Notes under the pieces: generated by a model
What the model was told of the DNA's origin: nothing
What the model saw: only the letters and a program-made list of their open reading frames with translations
Databases searched by the model: none
Assembly (NCBI GenBank): GCA_963575745.1
Contig: CAUYUJ010012725.1
Span: 147,501 to 211,500 of the forward strand
Direction: 5' to 3'
Source: Prorocentrum cordatum
Lineage: Eukaryota; Sar; Dinophyceae; Prorocentrales; Prorocentraceae
DNA length: 64,000 nt
Position numbers and translations under genes: made by a program
Shown here: positions 50,800-60,382 of the stretch, one piece after another
How the letters are laid out: each line of letters opens with the position of its first letter
How positions within the stretch are numbered: position 1 is the first letter of the stretch

Positions 50800-51600
50800 T
50801 GTTTCTTGGGGTTTCTTCGGAAGGCTCTCGGGGGCCTCCGGAGAGGAATTCTGGGGTCTCTTGGGAGCCTCTTGGGGGCCTATGGGGAGCCTCTTGGGGC
50901 CTCTTCGGGCTTCCTGGGGACCCGTTGTTGGTATTTTTGGCCCTCTTCGGAACCTCTTGGGGCCTCCTGGGAGCCTCGTAGCCTCTGGGGGATGAGGGCT
51001 CGAAATGTTTGTTCGGGTCCCCCGTCTGGGCACGCTCTTGGAGCCGTCTTTGAGGCCTCTTGGGCCGTCTTGGAGGCGTTGCGGGGTGTTTTGGGGTCCT
51101 CTTGGGCTGTGTGGGGGCCTTTCTGGAGGCCTCTTGGGCTGTCTGGGAGCGATCTTGGGGGGCCTCTGGGGGATGAGGGCTCGAAATGTTTGTTCGGGTC
51201 CCCCGTCTGGGCACGCTCTTGGAGCCGTCTTTGAGGCCTCTTGGGCCGTCTTGGAGGCGTTGCGGGGTGTTTTGGGGTCCTCTTGGGCTGTGTGGGGGCC
51301 TTTCTGGAGGCCTCTTGGGCTGTCTGGGAGCGATCTTGGGGGGCTCTTGGAGCGGCGGGGAGCGGAAAAGACGAGAACGCCACAATCCTGACAAACCGAA
51401 GAGGAAATCAAGTAATTGTGCCTCGTAAGGCCCTTCTCTGGACATCTTGGCGGCCTCCTGGGCAGTCGGGAGGGCGTGACGACGTTTTGGGTTGATAGCT
51501 TGGCAATTGGAAGCCCTCTTGGACCGTCTCAGGGGCATCTTGGCCTGTCTTGGTACTCTCGGACGCCCCAGGACCCCCTTGGGGGTTTCGTATCTCGGGC
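50800..51600 (+). repeat. GGGGCCTCTTGG block with an exact 181-bp duplication
   Basis: Degenerate units as elsewhere, with a core near 51355-51410 (GGAAAAGACGAGAACGCC). Positions 50982-51162 are repeated at 51163-51343, apparently without change. Confidence 0.8.
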
Positions 51601-51852
51601 GCGGAAAAGACGGGGGTGATGACTCAGGGGGGGGTGGATCTCATGGCGGGGGCCATGATATTTCCCCAGATTTCATGGCGCCTCCGCTTATTTCATTACG
51701 TCCCTGGCCCCCCCGCTGGGCCGCGCACATGCCGCCGGTCATGATTTGCACCCCCCCCTCTTGGACCCCCCCTTCTTGGCCGCTCCCGAGTATCTGACCC
51801 CACCCTTCCCGGGACCCCCCCTTTCCTTTTACCACCCCCCTACACCCCCAGG

Positions 51853-52047
51853 ACCCCCCTCCCCCGACTGGGGAGGAATCAAAGGACAGGAGCTTCCCCT
51901 CGATTCGATTGCTACATTGGTTGATGTTCCTCTCGCTGACAGGCTTGAAGAGGAGGATGCAATTGAAGGGGACGACGGACACGACGATGGACGGAGACGA
52001 CGACTCGAACAGACAAGCCCCTCACACACGCCGACAGGGTCGGCGGA
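51853..52047 (+). repeat. Dispersed repeat R12 (copy 2)
   Basis: GGGGAGGAATCAAAGGACAG, CCTCGATTCGATTGCTACAT, CTCTCGCTGACAGGCTTGA and CTCACACACGCCGACAGGG then TCGGCGG. Confidence 0.75.
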
Positions 52048-52184
52048 TCCCCATACTCTGTGATATGTCCAATAGGTTGGCGATTGGGGGCCCTGTTAGA
52101 GCGTCTCAGGGGCCTCTTGGGGCACTCCTGACCTGCCTTGGTACTGTCGGAGGCGCCAGGATCCCCCACGGGACCCCCCCGTAC

Positions 52185-52388
52185 ACCCCCAGGACCCCCC
52201 TCCCCCGACGGGGGAGGGATTAAAGGGAAGGGCTTTCCTTCGACTCGATTACTACGGTGATCTATGTTTCTCTCGCTGACAGGCTTGAGCAAGAGGCTGC
52301 AGTGGGAGGGGTCGACGGAAACGACGACATGACGGAGACGACGATTCGAACAGACAAGCCGCTCACACACGCCGACAGGGTCGGCGGG
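52185..52388 (+). repeat. Dispersed repeat R12 (copy 3)
   Basis: GGGGGAGGGATTAAAGGGAA, TTCGACTCGATTACTACG, CTCTCGCTGACAGGCTTGAG and CTCACACACGCCGACAGGG then TCGGCGG. Together with shared upstream words (CGTCTCAGGGGC, CTTGGTACTSTCGGA near 51527 and 52111) copies 2 and 3 form a tandem unit. Confidence 0.75.
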
Positions 52389-52389
52389 T

Positions 52390-53600
52390 TCTGTGAGATG
52401 GCCTGCTCAAATGCTGAGTCTACAAAGTCAACGTTGAACGATGAGCTGCTCAATGATTGCGACTTTTTGGCTTCAAGTTGCGCAATGGTGTCCGTTGGCT
52501 TCGGCAACATACTTCCAAGTGAGACCTCGTTGCCTGAACAAAGTGGTTGAAGTGCCGGGGACGGCGGAATGTCGTGGACACTAGGGACAGTGTCGGACAG
52601 CAACAACCTTTTGATTCACTTGGGCTCACAATGTGAGTATCCCAACATTGCTTGGATATTGCGCATGGCTACCACTGACCGTAGAATGTGAACCCTCCGA
52701 TCTTGCAGTCGTTGCCTTTTCGACGACTTGATCGGAAAGACTGGATGCCAGCGTCACATGGTCGATCTATGCACGTTTCGTCGCAAGGTCGCATGTGGCA
52801 TGTGACATCGCGGATGGCCGTGCTGGAGTCCAGCCGCACATGGCGCTTGCTGTCAGGTTTCGTTTGTCACCTGTGTGCGGAAAGCGCTCTCTGGGCCGAT
52901 GTTTTCTCCTTCACATCCTCCTCCTCCTCGAGCTTGCCCTCTTCTAGGTATTTCTCGCCACTACCGGCGAGGGTGGCCCTTTGCCCCCCCTCCCGCACCG
53001 CCACCACCATCGCCATCGTACAGTCCTCAATGCTATAGTTACCGAGGGCCCCGTCGTTCTCTGTTCGGGCCCACAGCGAGTTTTTCTGTAGACGTGCACC
53101 TAAGTTGCGCAATCGCGCGCGCGACCCGCATGACGCATATGCAGAAACTCACGTGAGGTGCAGCCAGTCTTGTTCAAAAGTGTGGTTCCCAGCAAGGGCG
53201 TTTTCGCTTGTCTGCACCTTGTTTAGCAGTTTCTCGCTGCTGTGATGAAGATGCCCCCCATGTTGCATTTTTCACCGTCTTGAAGAACCAATACATCGTG
53301 TTTGCACTCTGAGTATCTTGACCTGATCCGATGCCTGTTCGTTTCGTCTTGAGTTCCTAGCAGCGGGGAGGCATCGGCGCCAACAAGTCTGCGGCGCCTC
53401 CAGGGGAGAAGAAGAAGGCGCGGTGCGACTGCATTTGCATCGTCTTTGGCAGCTTACCGTTGGACTTAGTATTGCCATTCGGTGAGAATGCATCTTGGGG
53501 GAAGCGGGAAGATGGTAATTCTAGATTCGGTACATTCGATTTGATGATGACCTGGGTCTGGAGCCAGCGAGCAGTATCATGGTCAAGAAATAGAAAGAGT
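52390..53600 (-). CDS. Low-copy region with minus-strand exon-like segments, possible ubiquitin-like end
   Basis: This stretch lacks simple repeats and has several minus-strand frames of ordinary composition: GKLPKTMQMQSHRAFFFSPG (about 53400-53600), NKVQTSENALAGNHTFEQDW (about 53160-53230), a 52867-53112 frame, RLDSSTAIRDVTCHMRPCDE (about 52690-52850) and LGSMLPKPTDTIAQLEAKKS (about 52395-52560). The 52867-53112 frame contains DGALGNYSIEDCTMAMVVAV then REGG, which resembles the last strands and terminal Gly-Gly of ubiquitin-like domains. GTGAGT on the minus strand at about 53147-53153 is a fitting splice donor. Exon limits and phases could not be reconciled, so this is a candidate spliced gene only. 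Confidence 0.35.
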
Positions 53601-53814
53601 GCCAGTGGATCCCCCTTCAATTGAAAAGGTGGGTGTGCTCGCACAACCCACCCACCGTCCCACCCCATCTATAGGAGGGAGGAGTTTTCGGACCCCCGCT
53701 CCCCCTACCTTTCAAACGGGGGGTGGAGGTGATTTCGGATCCCCCCCCTCCCCCCTTTGCGCCAGGGAGGGTTCGGGGGGGATCCTTCCTGTTCCTGTCC
53801 CTGTGTGCCAGTTC

Positions 53815-54612
53815 GGGTGTTAGGGTCAGGGTGTTAGGGTTAGATCGGTAGGGTTCGGGTTGGGGTGCTCGGGTTAGTCTGCTAGAGCTAGGGCTAGGGC
53901 GATAGGGTTAGTGTGAGGGAGTTAGGGTTAGGATGTTAAGGCTAGGGTGTTAGGGCTTGGGTGTTAGGGTGTTAGGCTCAGGCTGAGGGTCAGGGTGGTA
54001 GGGTTCTGGTATGGATGTTAGGGCTAAGGTGTTAGGGTGTCGGTGTTTTTTGGGGTAGGGTGTAAGGTTAGGGTGTTAGGCGTAGAGGGTTAGGGTTAGG
54101 GTGCCATATTTGAGATGTGAGGGCTAGGGTGTTAGGGTCAGGGTGTTTGGGTTAGGGTGTTGGGATTAGGGTTGGACTAAGATGTTAGGGTACACGTGTT
54201 AGGGGTAGGGTGTTACGCTTAAGGTGATACGACTTGGGTTAGGGCGGTAGGGTTCGGGGTAGGGTTCGAGGGCTAGCTATAGCTAGGGTGTTTTCCGATT
54301 CGGGCGTTTGGCTTAGGGTGTTTTTGGGTTAGGGTGTTAGGCTTAGCGTGTTAGGTTTAGGGCTAGGGCGTTTGTGTGGTGCGCTTAGGATGGTAGAGTT
54401 GCGGTTAGGGCGGTAGGGTTTGAGATAGGGTATTAGGGTTGGGGTGGTTTGGCTAGCGTGATAGGGTCAGGGCGTTTTGGGGGTAGGGTGTAAGTTTACG
54501 GCGTTAGTGTTAGTGTATCGTAAAGGTCCGGGTAGGGTTAGTGTGTTAGGACAAGGGTTAGGGTGTCAAGGTTAGGTTGGTAGGGTTAGGGACAGGGTGT
54601 TAAGGTTAGAAA
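53815..54612 (+). repeat. Telomere-like degenerate repeat, left block
   Basis: About 800 bp of GGGTTAGGGTGTTAGGG-type words, all G-rich on the plus strand, with many one-base changes. It is not a pure telomere array. The known dinoflagellate and plant-type telomere unit is TTTAGGG. The preceding 53600-53815 holds no gene. Confidence 0.85.
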
Positions 54613-54615
54613 TGG

Positions 54616-54800
54616 CGTGTTCTACCGCTGCTGGCGGAAAACCAGGGGGGGTCACTGGGGGTTCCTAAACCGTCCCCCCCACCCTCGAAAACCGAGGGGG
54701 TCACTGCCCGTTCGACCCCCCCCCAGTCCATCATGAAAAGGGGTGGTGGGGTCCGTACCGGTTCGACAGCCCCCCTCACCGCCGGCAAACGATTCTTGTT
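54616..54800. repeat. Inverted-repeat arm, left
   Basis: Contains GAAAACCAGG, GGGGGTCACTG, CCGGTTCGAC and, at its inner end, CCTCACCGCCGGCAAACGAT. The reverse complement of these words occurs in the same order at 55880-56010, on the other side of the minisatellite. Confidence 0.65.
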
Positions 54801-55878
54801 CCTCGGGACGGTGGGACAGTGGTGGGGACAGTGAGACATTGGTGGGGACGGTGGTGGTGGGGACAGCGGTGTGTGGAGAGTGGGACAATGGTGGGACAGG
54901 GGGACAGTGGGACAGTGGTGGGGACGGTTGTAGAGGGGGCAGCGGTGAGGGGACAGTGGGGACAGTGGTGGGAACAGTGGGGACAGTGAAACAGTGGTGA
55001 TGGGGACGGTAGCGGTGGGGACAGTGGCGAGGGCGGTGGTGAGGACGGTGGTGGGACAATGGGACAGTGGTACAGTGGGGAGTGTGGTGGCGACAGTAGG
55101 GACAGTGGGACAGTGGTGGAGACAATGGGGACAGTGGGACAGCACAGTGGGACAGCGGCGGTGACAGTGGGTGCAGTGGGACAGTGGCGGGGACAGTGGG
55201 GCAGTGGTGGGGACAGTGGGGACACTGGGGAAAGTGGGACCGTGGTGGGGACAGTGGTCGGGGCAGTGGGGACAGTGAGACACTGCTGGGGGCACTGGTG
55301 GGGACAGAGGGACAGTGGTGGGGACAGTGGGGACAGTGGGACAGTGGTGGGGACGGTGGTGGTTGGCACAGTGGTGTGGGGACAGTGGGTCAGTGGTGGG
55401 GACAGTAAGGACAGTGGGACGGTGGTGGAGACGGAGGTGGTGGGGTCAGTGGTGTGAGGACAGTGGGTCAGTGGTGGGGACAGTGCGGTCAGTGGGACAG
55501 TGGTGGGGACTGGTGAAGGCGGTGGTGAGGACGGTGGTGGGACAATGGGACAGTGGTACAGTGGGGACAGTGGTGGGGACAGTGGGACAGTGGTGGGAAC
55601 AGTTGGACAGCTCAGTGTGACAGCGGCGGGGACAGTGGGGACAGTGGGACAGTGGTGGGGACAGTGGGACAGTGGTGGGGACAGTCGGGACAGTGGGGAG
55701 AGTGGGACCGTGGTGGAAACAGTGGTGGGGAGGTGGACAGTGGGGACAGTGAGACACTGGTGGGGGCACTGGTAGGAACAGTGGGGGCAGTGGTGGGGAC
55801 AGTGGGGACAGTGAGACAGTGGTGGTGGGGACGGTGGCGGTGGGGACAGCGATGAGGGCGGTGGTGAGGACGGTGGCG
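54800..55878. repeat. GGGGACAGTGGGACAGTGGT minisatellite with higher-order structure
   Basis: Short units of 8-15 bases around GGACAGTGG fill 1.1 kb. Longer patterns repeat at about 485-490 bp: GGGACAATGGGACAGTGGTA at about 55052 and 55538, and GAGACACTG near 55279 and 55761. The encoded Val/Gly/Gln or Cys/Pro/His frames are artefacts. Confidence 0.9.
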
Positions 55879-55879
55879 G

Positions 55880-56010
55880 TGACACGGGAGTCGTTTGCCG
55901 GTGGCGAGTGGGGGGAGGGTTCGAACCGCCCAGTGTGACCTCCCCCGGTTTTCTGGAGGGGGGGGGGTTCGATCCGGTAGTACCCCCCCCCCAGGTTTTC
56001 TGGAAGGGGA
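55880..56010. repeat. Inverted-repeat arm, right
   Basis: GAGTCGTTTGCCGGTGGCGA, GGTTCGAACCG, CCCGGTTTTC and CCAGGTTTTCTGG mirror the left arm with moderate divergence. C/G homopolymers fill the rest to 56155. Confidence 0.65.
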
Positions 56011-56157
56011 GCGGGGGAGGGGGGTTTTGCCGTGAGGGGGGGGGAGGGTAGAGCAGCGGAGGGGTGGGGATTTCGGAGGGGGAGGGACCCCTGGGTTCCG
56101 GAGGAGGGGGGGGGAATTTTCCACAGTAAAGCGGCGGTGGGTCACGCTCTCTTTCGG

Positions 56158-56535
56158 TTTAGGGTTTAGGGTTTGGGGTGACTCGTTTGTATCAGGGTGT
56201 CAGGTCAGGGTGTCAGGGGTTCGGTGTAAGGGTGTTGTAAGGTTACGACGTTACCGGGTTAGGGCGTTAGGGTTAAGGTTAGGGTGTTAGGGATATTGTG
56301 TTAGGGTAAGGGTTTGGATGTCAGGTTAAGGGTGTTAGGGTACGAGTGTTAGGGTTAGGGCGTTCGGCTTACGGTATAAGGGTTTGAATGTTCGGGTTTG
56401 CATGTTTGTGGGTTACGGCGTTGATGTGAGGGCTTATGGTGTGAGGGGTTAGGGTGTTAGGGTGTTAGGGGTTAAGGTGTTAGTGTCAGGGTGTTAGGGT
56501 TAGGGTATTAGCCTGAGGGCTAAGGTGTTAGGGCC
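56158..56535 (+). repeat. Telomere-like repeat, right block, with two exact TTTAGGG units
   Basis: Positions 56158-56178 read TTTAGGGTTTAGGG then TTTGGGG. Degenerate GTTAGGGT words follow, G-rich on the plus strand, as in the left block. Confidence 0.85.
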
Positions 56536-56666
56536 AGGGTGTCAGGATTCTGGAGCCAGGGGGGCGGCGTGTCCAAAGGGGAGGAGGATGTGGGTGTCGA
56601 TGTTCGAGTCCACGGGGGGGGGCCAAGGGGGGGGGTTGAACCACCCCCCCTGCCTTGTGAGAGTTC

Positions 56667-56896
56667 GGATGCAACTCCTGGGAGGTCAAATTCTGGTTTT
56701 GCTCTGGTCCGAAATCCGGCTTTATCTGGCTTGATCCGGCTCAATCCCGCTTAATCCGGCTAAATCTGGTTTCATCCCGCTCAATCTGGTTTAATCCCGC
56801 TTAAGCCGAGGCCCACTCCGGCGTAACTTAACAGCCCCCCAATGATGCTTAATCCCTTTGAATCCTTCCAACGAAGACCTCCCAGTAGTTGCCTCC
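56667..56896. mobile_element. MITE, family M5 (best copy), inverted ends
   Basis: GGATGCAACTCCTGGGAGGT at the left is mirrored by ACCTCCCAGTAGTTGCCTCC at the right, 18 of 20. The interior is a run of AATCCGGCTT/AATCCCGCTT decamers (56708-56805), then AGGCCCACTCCGGCGTAAC and CGAAGACCTCCC. It is 230 bp with no gene. The 56897-57284 region is G- and C-rich and holds none either. Confidence 0.85.
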
Positions 56897-57284
56897 GAAT
56901 AAGAGGGAAGGAGGGGGGGGGTTGGTCCGGGACGACGGATCGGGAGAGGGGGAGAGGGGGAGGGCGCTTGGGAGGACGGACCGGGGAACGGGCGGGGGGA
57001 CAGGGTGGGGTTCTGGAGCCCCCCCCCCTTTTTGGGGGGAACCAGCGGCGCGCCCTTCCAGACGTTCCCGTGGGAGGGGCCCGCGGTGGTTGAAGAGACA
57101 GCCAGTCCAAACGAATCCTTACACGGTGTGGGGTTGAGCTCGACCTGATCTCAGGGTGGCAGCAATGCCACCAGGATGTTGAGTGTAAGGATGGTGAGTC
57201 AGACTAGACCACCCAGGACCTGTTAGGAGGGAGGCAGGCAGTCATGCGGTGCTACATCCTCCCTCGTCTTCCTCTTCTCGGAGG

Positions 57285-57444
57285 TTGATAGACCTCCTAC
57301 CCTGACACGTCGATTAGTGAATTGGCCGTGTTCGGTTCGCGAGAGGGCGTCGCGGCCGTCCTTTTTGCGGGGCCAGGTCCGTCGGTTTAGGACCCGGGCA
57401 ATGTTCACTAAAGGGTGGCGTACTAAAGGGGGGTTTGTCCACCG
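57285..57444. mobile_element. Element M6 (copy 3)
   Basis: TTGATAGACCTCCTACCCTG, ACACGTCGATTAGTGAATTG, GCCAGGTCCGTCGGTTTAGG and GTACTAAAGGGGGGTTTGTC then CACCGC match 48648-48808 almost throughout. Confidence 0.8.
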
Positions 57445-58210
57445 CGGGTCTTCGGCCTCCTGCCAGGTGCATCCCCATCCATCCATAGCGGTGCATCGGT
57501 GTTTCGTGTGTTCGACTGTTTCAGGGTGGACGCAGGAGTGGCGTGAGGCAGAACAGATGCAGAGTCTTCGTGGCGACGAGATTGACGAGGATAATGCGGG
57601 GCGGCGACGGGGAGGAGGAGAAGGAGGATGCGGAGGCGGAGGAAAAGGATGTGTTCGCTGCGGAGGTATCCAGAGATCTCCTGGGGATGAACTTGGGAGG
57701 CTGGGTTCTTTTTTTCCCGAGCAAGTTGCTCAGGCGTTCTTGAAATGGGTGGCGCCACCTCACAAGGATACGCGGCAGGCTGGGAACATCCGTGGACTTC
57801 CCAGCCTGAGGGAGTCTCGGCCCGCGCCCTCCTCCCTCCTCCCATCGGCGTCACCCCGACATACTTATACTACCCCCCCCCCAGGGGTGACGCGCGCACC
57901 GAGAAATCTTACAGCATATGCGTCGTGGCGGGCGCTTTCTGGCCACACCCCTCGGGAAACGATATACTGCAAGATGGGTATATTGTAAGTTCGGGTCGGT
58001 GCCCTGTTCTCCTTCGGTTATGATGTCCCAACCTGCTTTAGCCTAGATCGCCAGAGAGCATTTCGAGCACCACGAACGTACCAAAACTGAAGGGTTTTCA
58101 CGCGTCGGGTTTGGGAGGCGATACTCGTTCGACACTGTTTCGACACTTTTCTGGGTGCTCGAAATTATTTGTGGGTTTCTAGTCCTTAAGTACGACGGGA
58201 ACAACACAAC
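57445..58210. other. No supported gene
   Basis: Frames are short and conflicting. At 57540-57745 one plus frame reads MRQNRCRVFVATRLTRIMRG and is acidic later, but has no domain. Words CGACACTGTTTCGACACTTT near 58131 form a small direct repeat. Confidence 0.4.
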
Positions 58211-58212
58211 GA

Positions 58213-58400
58213 TTGGGGAGATAGGCTCAGGGGGGAACGCATGGACTACCAGTCGTCCATTGATCGCCAGTACGGGTCTAATGGCCAAGCCTCGCCAAGG
58301 AACGTGGGGATTCGCTCGCAGGTATATCGGCGATGTATCGCAGATTCCAGGCAGATACTTCCCCGCTGAGCCAGTCCCCCCTTGTCCCGGACTTCAGATG
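58213..58400. repeat. Dispersed repeat related to 20530 and 40080
   Basis: AGGCTCAGGGGGGAACGCAT, CCATTGATCGCCAGTACGGG and CAGGTATATCGGCGATGTAT are shared in part with 20530-20560 and 40090-40190. AAGTACGACGGGAACAAC (58189) recurs loosely as TGTACGACGGGAGCAAC (58432). Confidence 0.5.
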
Positions 58401-58562
58401 TCTTGAGTTTTTCTCAAAAACGGAGTCCCTTTGTACGACGGGAGCAACGTCGTGGGCGTCGTGGACGTCGTCGTGGTCCATGGGAGTGCTTGATATCGTG
58501 CCTTACATCCGTCTGCTTGCCCCCTCCCTGCCTCGTGGGCGGCGTGCTTCGCGAGGGACCTG

Positions 58563-58790
58563 TCCTCTCCTCCTCCTCCTCCTCCTCCTCCTCCTCCTCC
58601 TCCTCCTCCTCCTCCTCCTCCTCCTCCTCCTCTCCTCCTCCTCCTCCTCCTCCTCCTCCTCCTCCTCCTCCTCCTCCTCCTCCTCCTCCCCTCCTCCTCC
58701 TCCTCCTCCTCCTCCTCCTCCTCCTCCTCTTCCTCCTCCTCCTCCTCCTCCTCCTCCTCCTCCTCCTCCGCCTCCTCCTCCTCCTGGTCC
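58563..58790. repeat. CCT microsatellite, about 228 bp
   Basis: Nearly pure CTC/CCT with four small breaks that shift phase. No coding value. Confidence 0.95.
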
Positions 58791-58912
58791 TTAGGCACGA
58801 CGGGAGCGGCACAATCCCGCGGAGTGTGGGGGGGAAGGGGCCCCCGCGACCGCGGGCCGGGGCCCCAGAGTTCTCCCTCCCCGAGGTCCGCCCTCGCTCC
58901 TCTAAACCTTGC

Positions 58913-59064
58913 GTCGGGCGTGTCCCTCTACGGGGGGAGGGCTCGAAGATAGTCCACGAGATGGTCTGGGGACGATTTTGGACTCTCGTGGAGTATTTTC
59001 AATATTTTTGTTACTATCTTCTATTTCCCTCCAGAATCCAGCTGTAGGAGGACGTGCCCGACCC
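58913..59064 (+). mobile_element. MITE M3 (copy 5)
   Basis: Left end GTCGGGCGTGTCCCTCTACG; right end TCCAGCTGTAGGAGGACGTG then CCCGAC. About 150 bp with an AT-rich middle. No clear target duplication. Confidence 0.8.
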
Positions 59065-59615
59065 AGTCGACCCAATCCTTGTCGTGTCTTCCCCCGGTTG
59101 CTCCTCTTCGTCCCTTCGTACGGTCGGGCCGAGGCATAACATAGGAGGTCGCCTCGGAGAGGGTGCCCTGATGCTCTTTGTGCTTGTCGGATGCTCCTGT
59201 GCATCCTGGGGCAGGGTGCCCCCGAGTGCTTCTCAGGTTGGCCGGCGGAGGGTCTCATGTTCTTGAAGGCTGTCATTCTGTCGTAGGTCTGGCTGGAGTC
59301 TCCTGTAGCTCCTCCTCGCCCTTCCCCCTGAGGGACGTTTGCCATATTAGCGTCTGTGGGCCCTGGTGGGGGTCCTGAGCACCGACGTCCAACGAACATC
59401 GCAAAACATTACGAGCGGAGCCCCAGCTGGGCCGCGAAGAACGACCGCGGAAGTCTGCAAAACAAGGGAGCGCGGCGGCTAGCAGGCCTTTCGACGTGCG
59501 CGCCGTCAGCTCAGAAGGCGGCGGGTCCTTCTGGGAGGCGGGGGGCGGGTCCGCTTTTGGCGTCCTTCCCCTGGCCAGCTGCCTGTGAACCTCGAAGAGC
59601 GAGAAACGGCGTAAA
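59065..59615. other. No gene seen
   Basis: Mixed sequence without domain. AGAAGGCGGCGGG at 59513 is an R11-related word. Confidence 0.45.
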
Positions 59616-59619
59616 CTTA

Positions 59620-59765
59620 AACTTTTGGCGCTACGCACGGATTTCTTGAATCTGCGGTGGGGCCCCCTGGCGGCGCCTCCGGCGCCGCCCCTTGCGCGCT
59701 CCGCGCGCCGGGGGAGGTGGTCCAGCGCAGATCCAAGAATTCCACGCGGAGCGCCAACAGTTTGT
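59620..59765. repeat. Foldback element FB1 (variant copy)
   Basis: Left arm TTTTGGCGCTACGCACGGAT then TTCTTGAATCTGCG; right arm CGCAGATCCAAGAATTCCAC then GCGGAGCGCCAACAG; centre GGCGGCGCCTCCGGCGCCGC. The arm sequence differs from the 21082 copy but the plan is the same, defining a subfamily with 9755-9886. Confidence 0.75.
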
Positions 59766-60035
59766 GCGCACTCCCTTTTTGTTTTTCCTCTGTATAGTGA
59801 TCGTTTTCTGATTCGTTCTTTTGCCGATCGGCGCGGGCCCTCGCACCCCCCCTCCCCCCCCTATGGAGTAGATCTTGGCTGGTTGGGGCACCTGTTTCAG
59901 GCAGGCGGAGGCTCCCCAATGATGGACGCCCTGTTGCGAACAGTCGCACTGAGCAGAGGTCCGGAGCCGGAACCCCCCCTCCCCCCCCCTCCGCCCAATG
60001 TCGAAACGCCGAGTAAGGACACGTGCACATACAGT

Positions 60036-60215
60036 GGAGACCCATGCCCAGAAACACCGTGCTTGCCTCCAGGGTGCCCTGGGTTTCCTGGGTTTCGATG
60101 GTTTTTCAAAGGAAAGCGCGACGTTCCCACACCAAAAATCCATGGACGTCCTGGGGTCGAAGGGTTGTGTTTCTTGAGGAAGGGTTCTAGTGGACTGGCC
60201 TCCACTGCAGGCGTC
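60036..60215 (+). repeat. Dispersed repeat R10 (copy 2)
   Basis: GACCCATGCCCAGAAACACC, AGGGTGCCCTGGGTTTCC, CCCACACCAAAAATCCATGG and TGGACTGGCCTCCACTG match 30228-30395. Confidence 0.75.
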
Positions 60216-60382
60216 CTTCCCCCAGCCAGCTGCCCGTGACCCCCCCCCCCCAGTGCGCGACGCAGGTCTACTTCTGAAGCCGCCGCGGCGGAGAAGGCCC
60301 GCCGCCCTCCGCGGCCACCCTCGTCTCGCGGCGCCCCCCCGCGGCTGCCGCCGCGCGCCCGTGTGCGCTCCACCCCGAGGGT

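Noticed and set aside
54606-55885. Minus-strand Cys/Pro/His/Thr-rich 369-codon frame as a metallothionein- or keratin-like protein
   Set aside because: It is the reverse reading of the GGACAGTGG minisatellite; composition follows the repeat exactly.
53815-56535. A true chromosome end
   Set aside because: Repeats are highly degenerate, both blocks run in the same direction, and ordinary sequence continues for 7 kb on the right.
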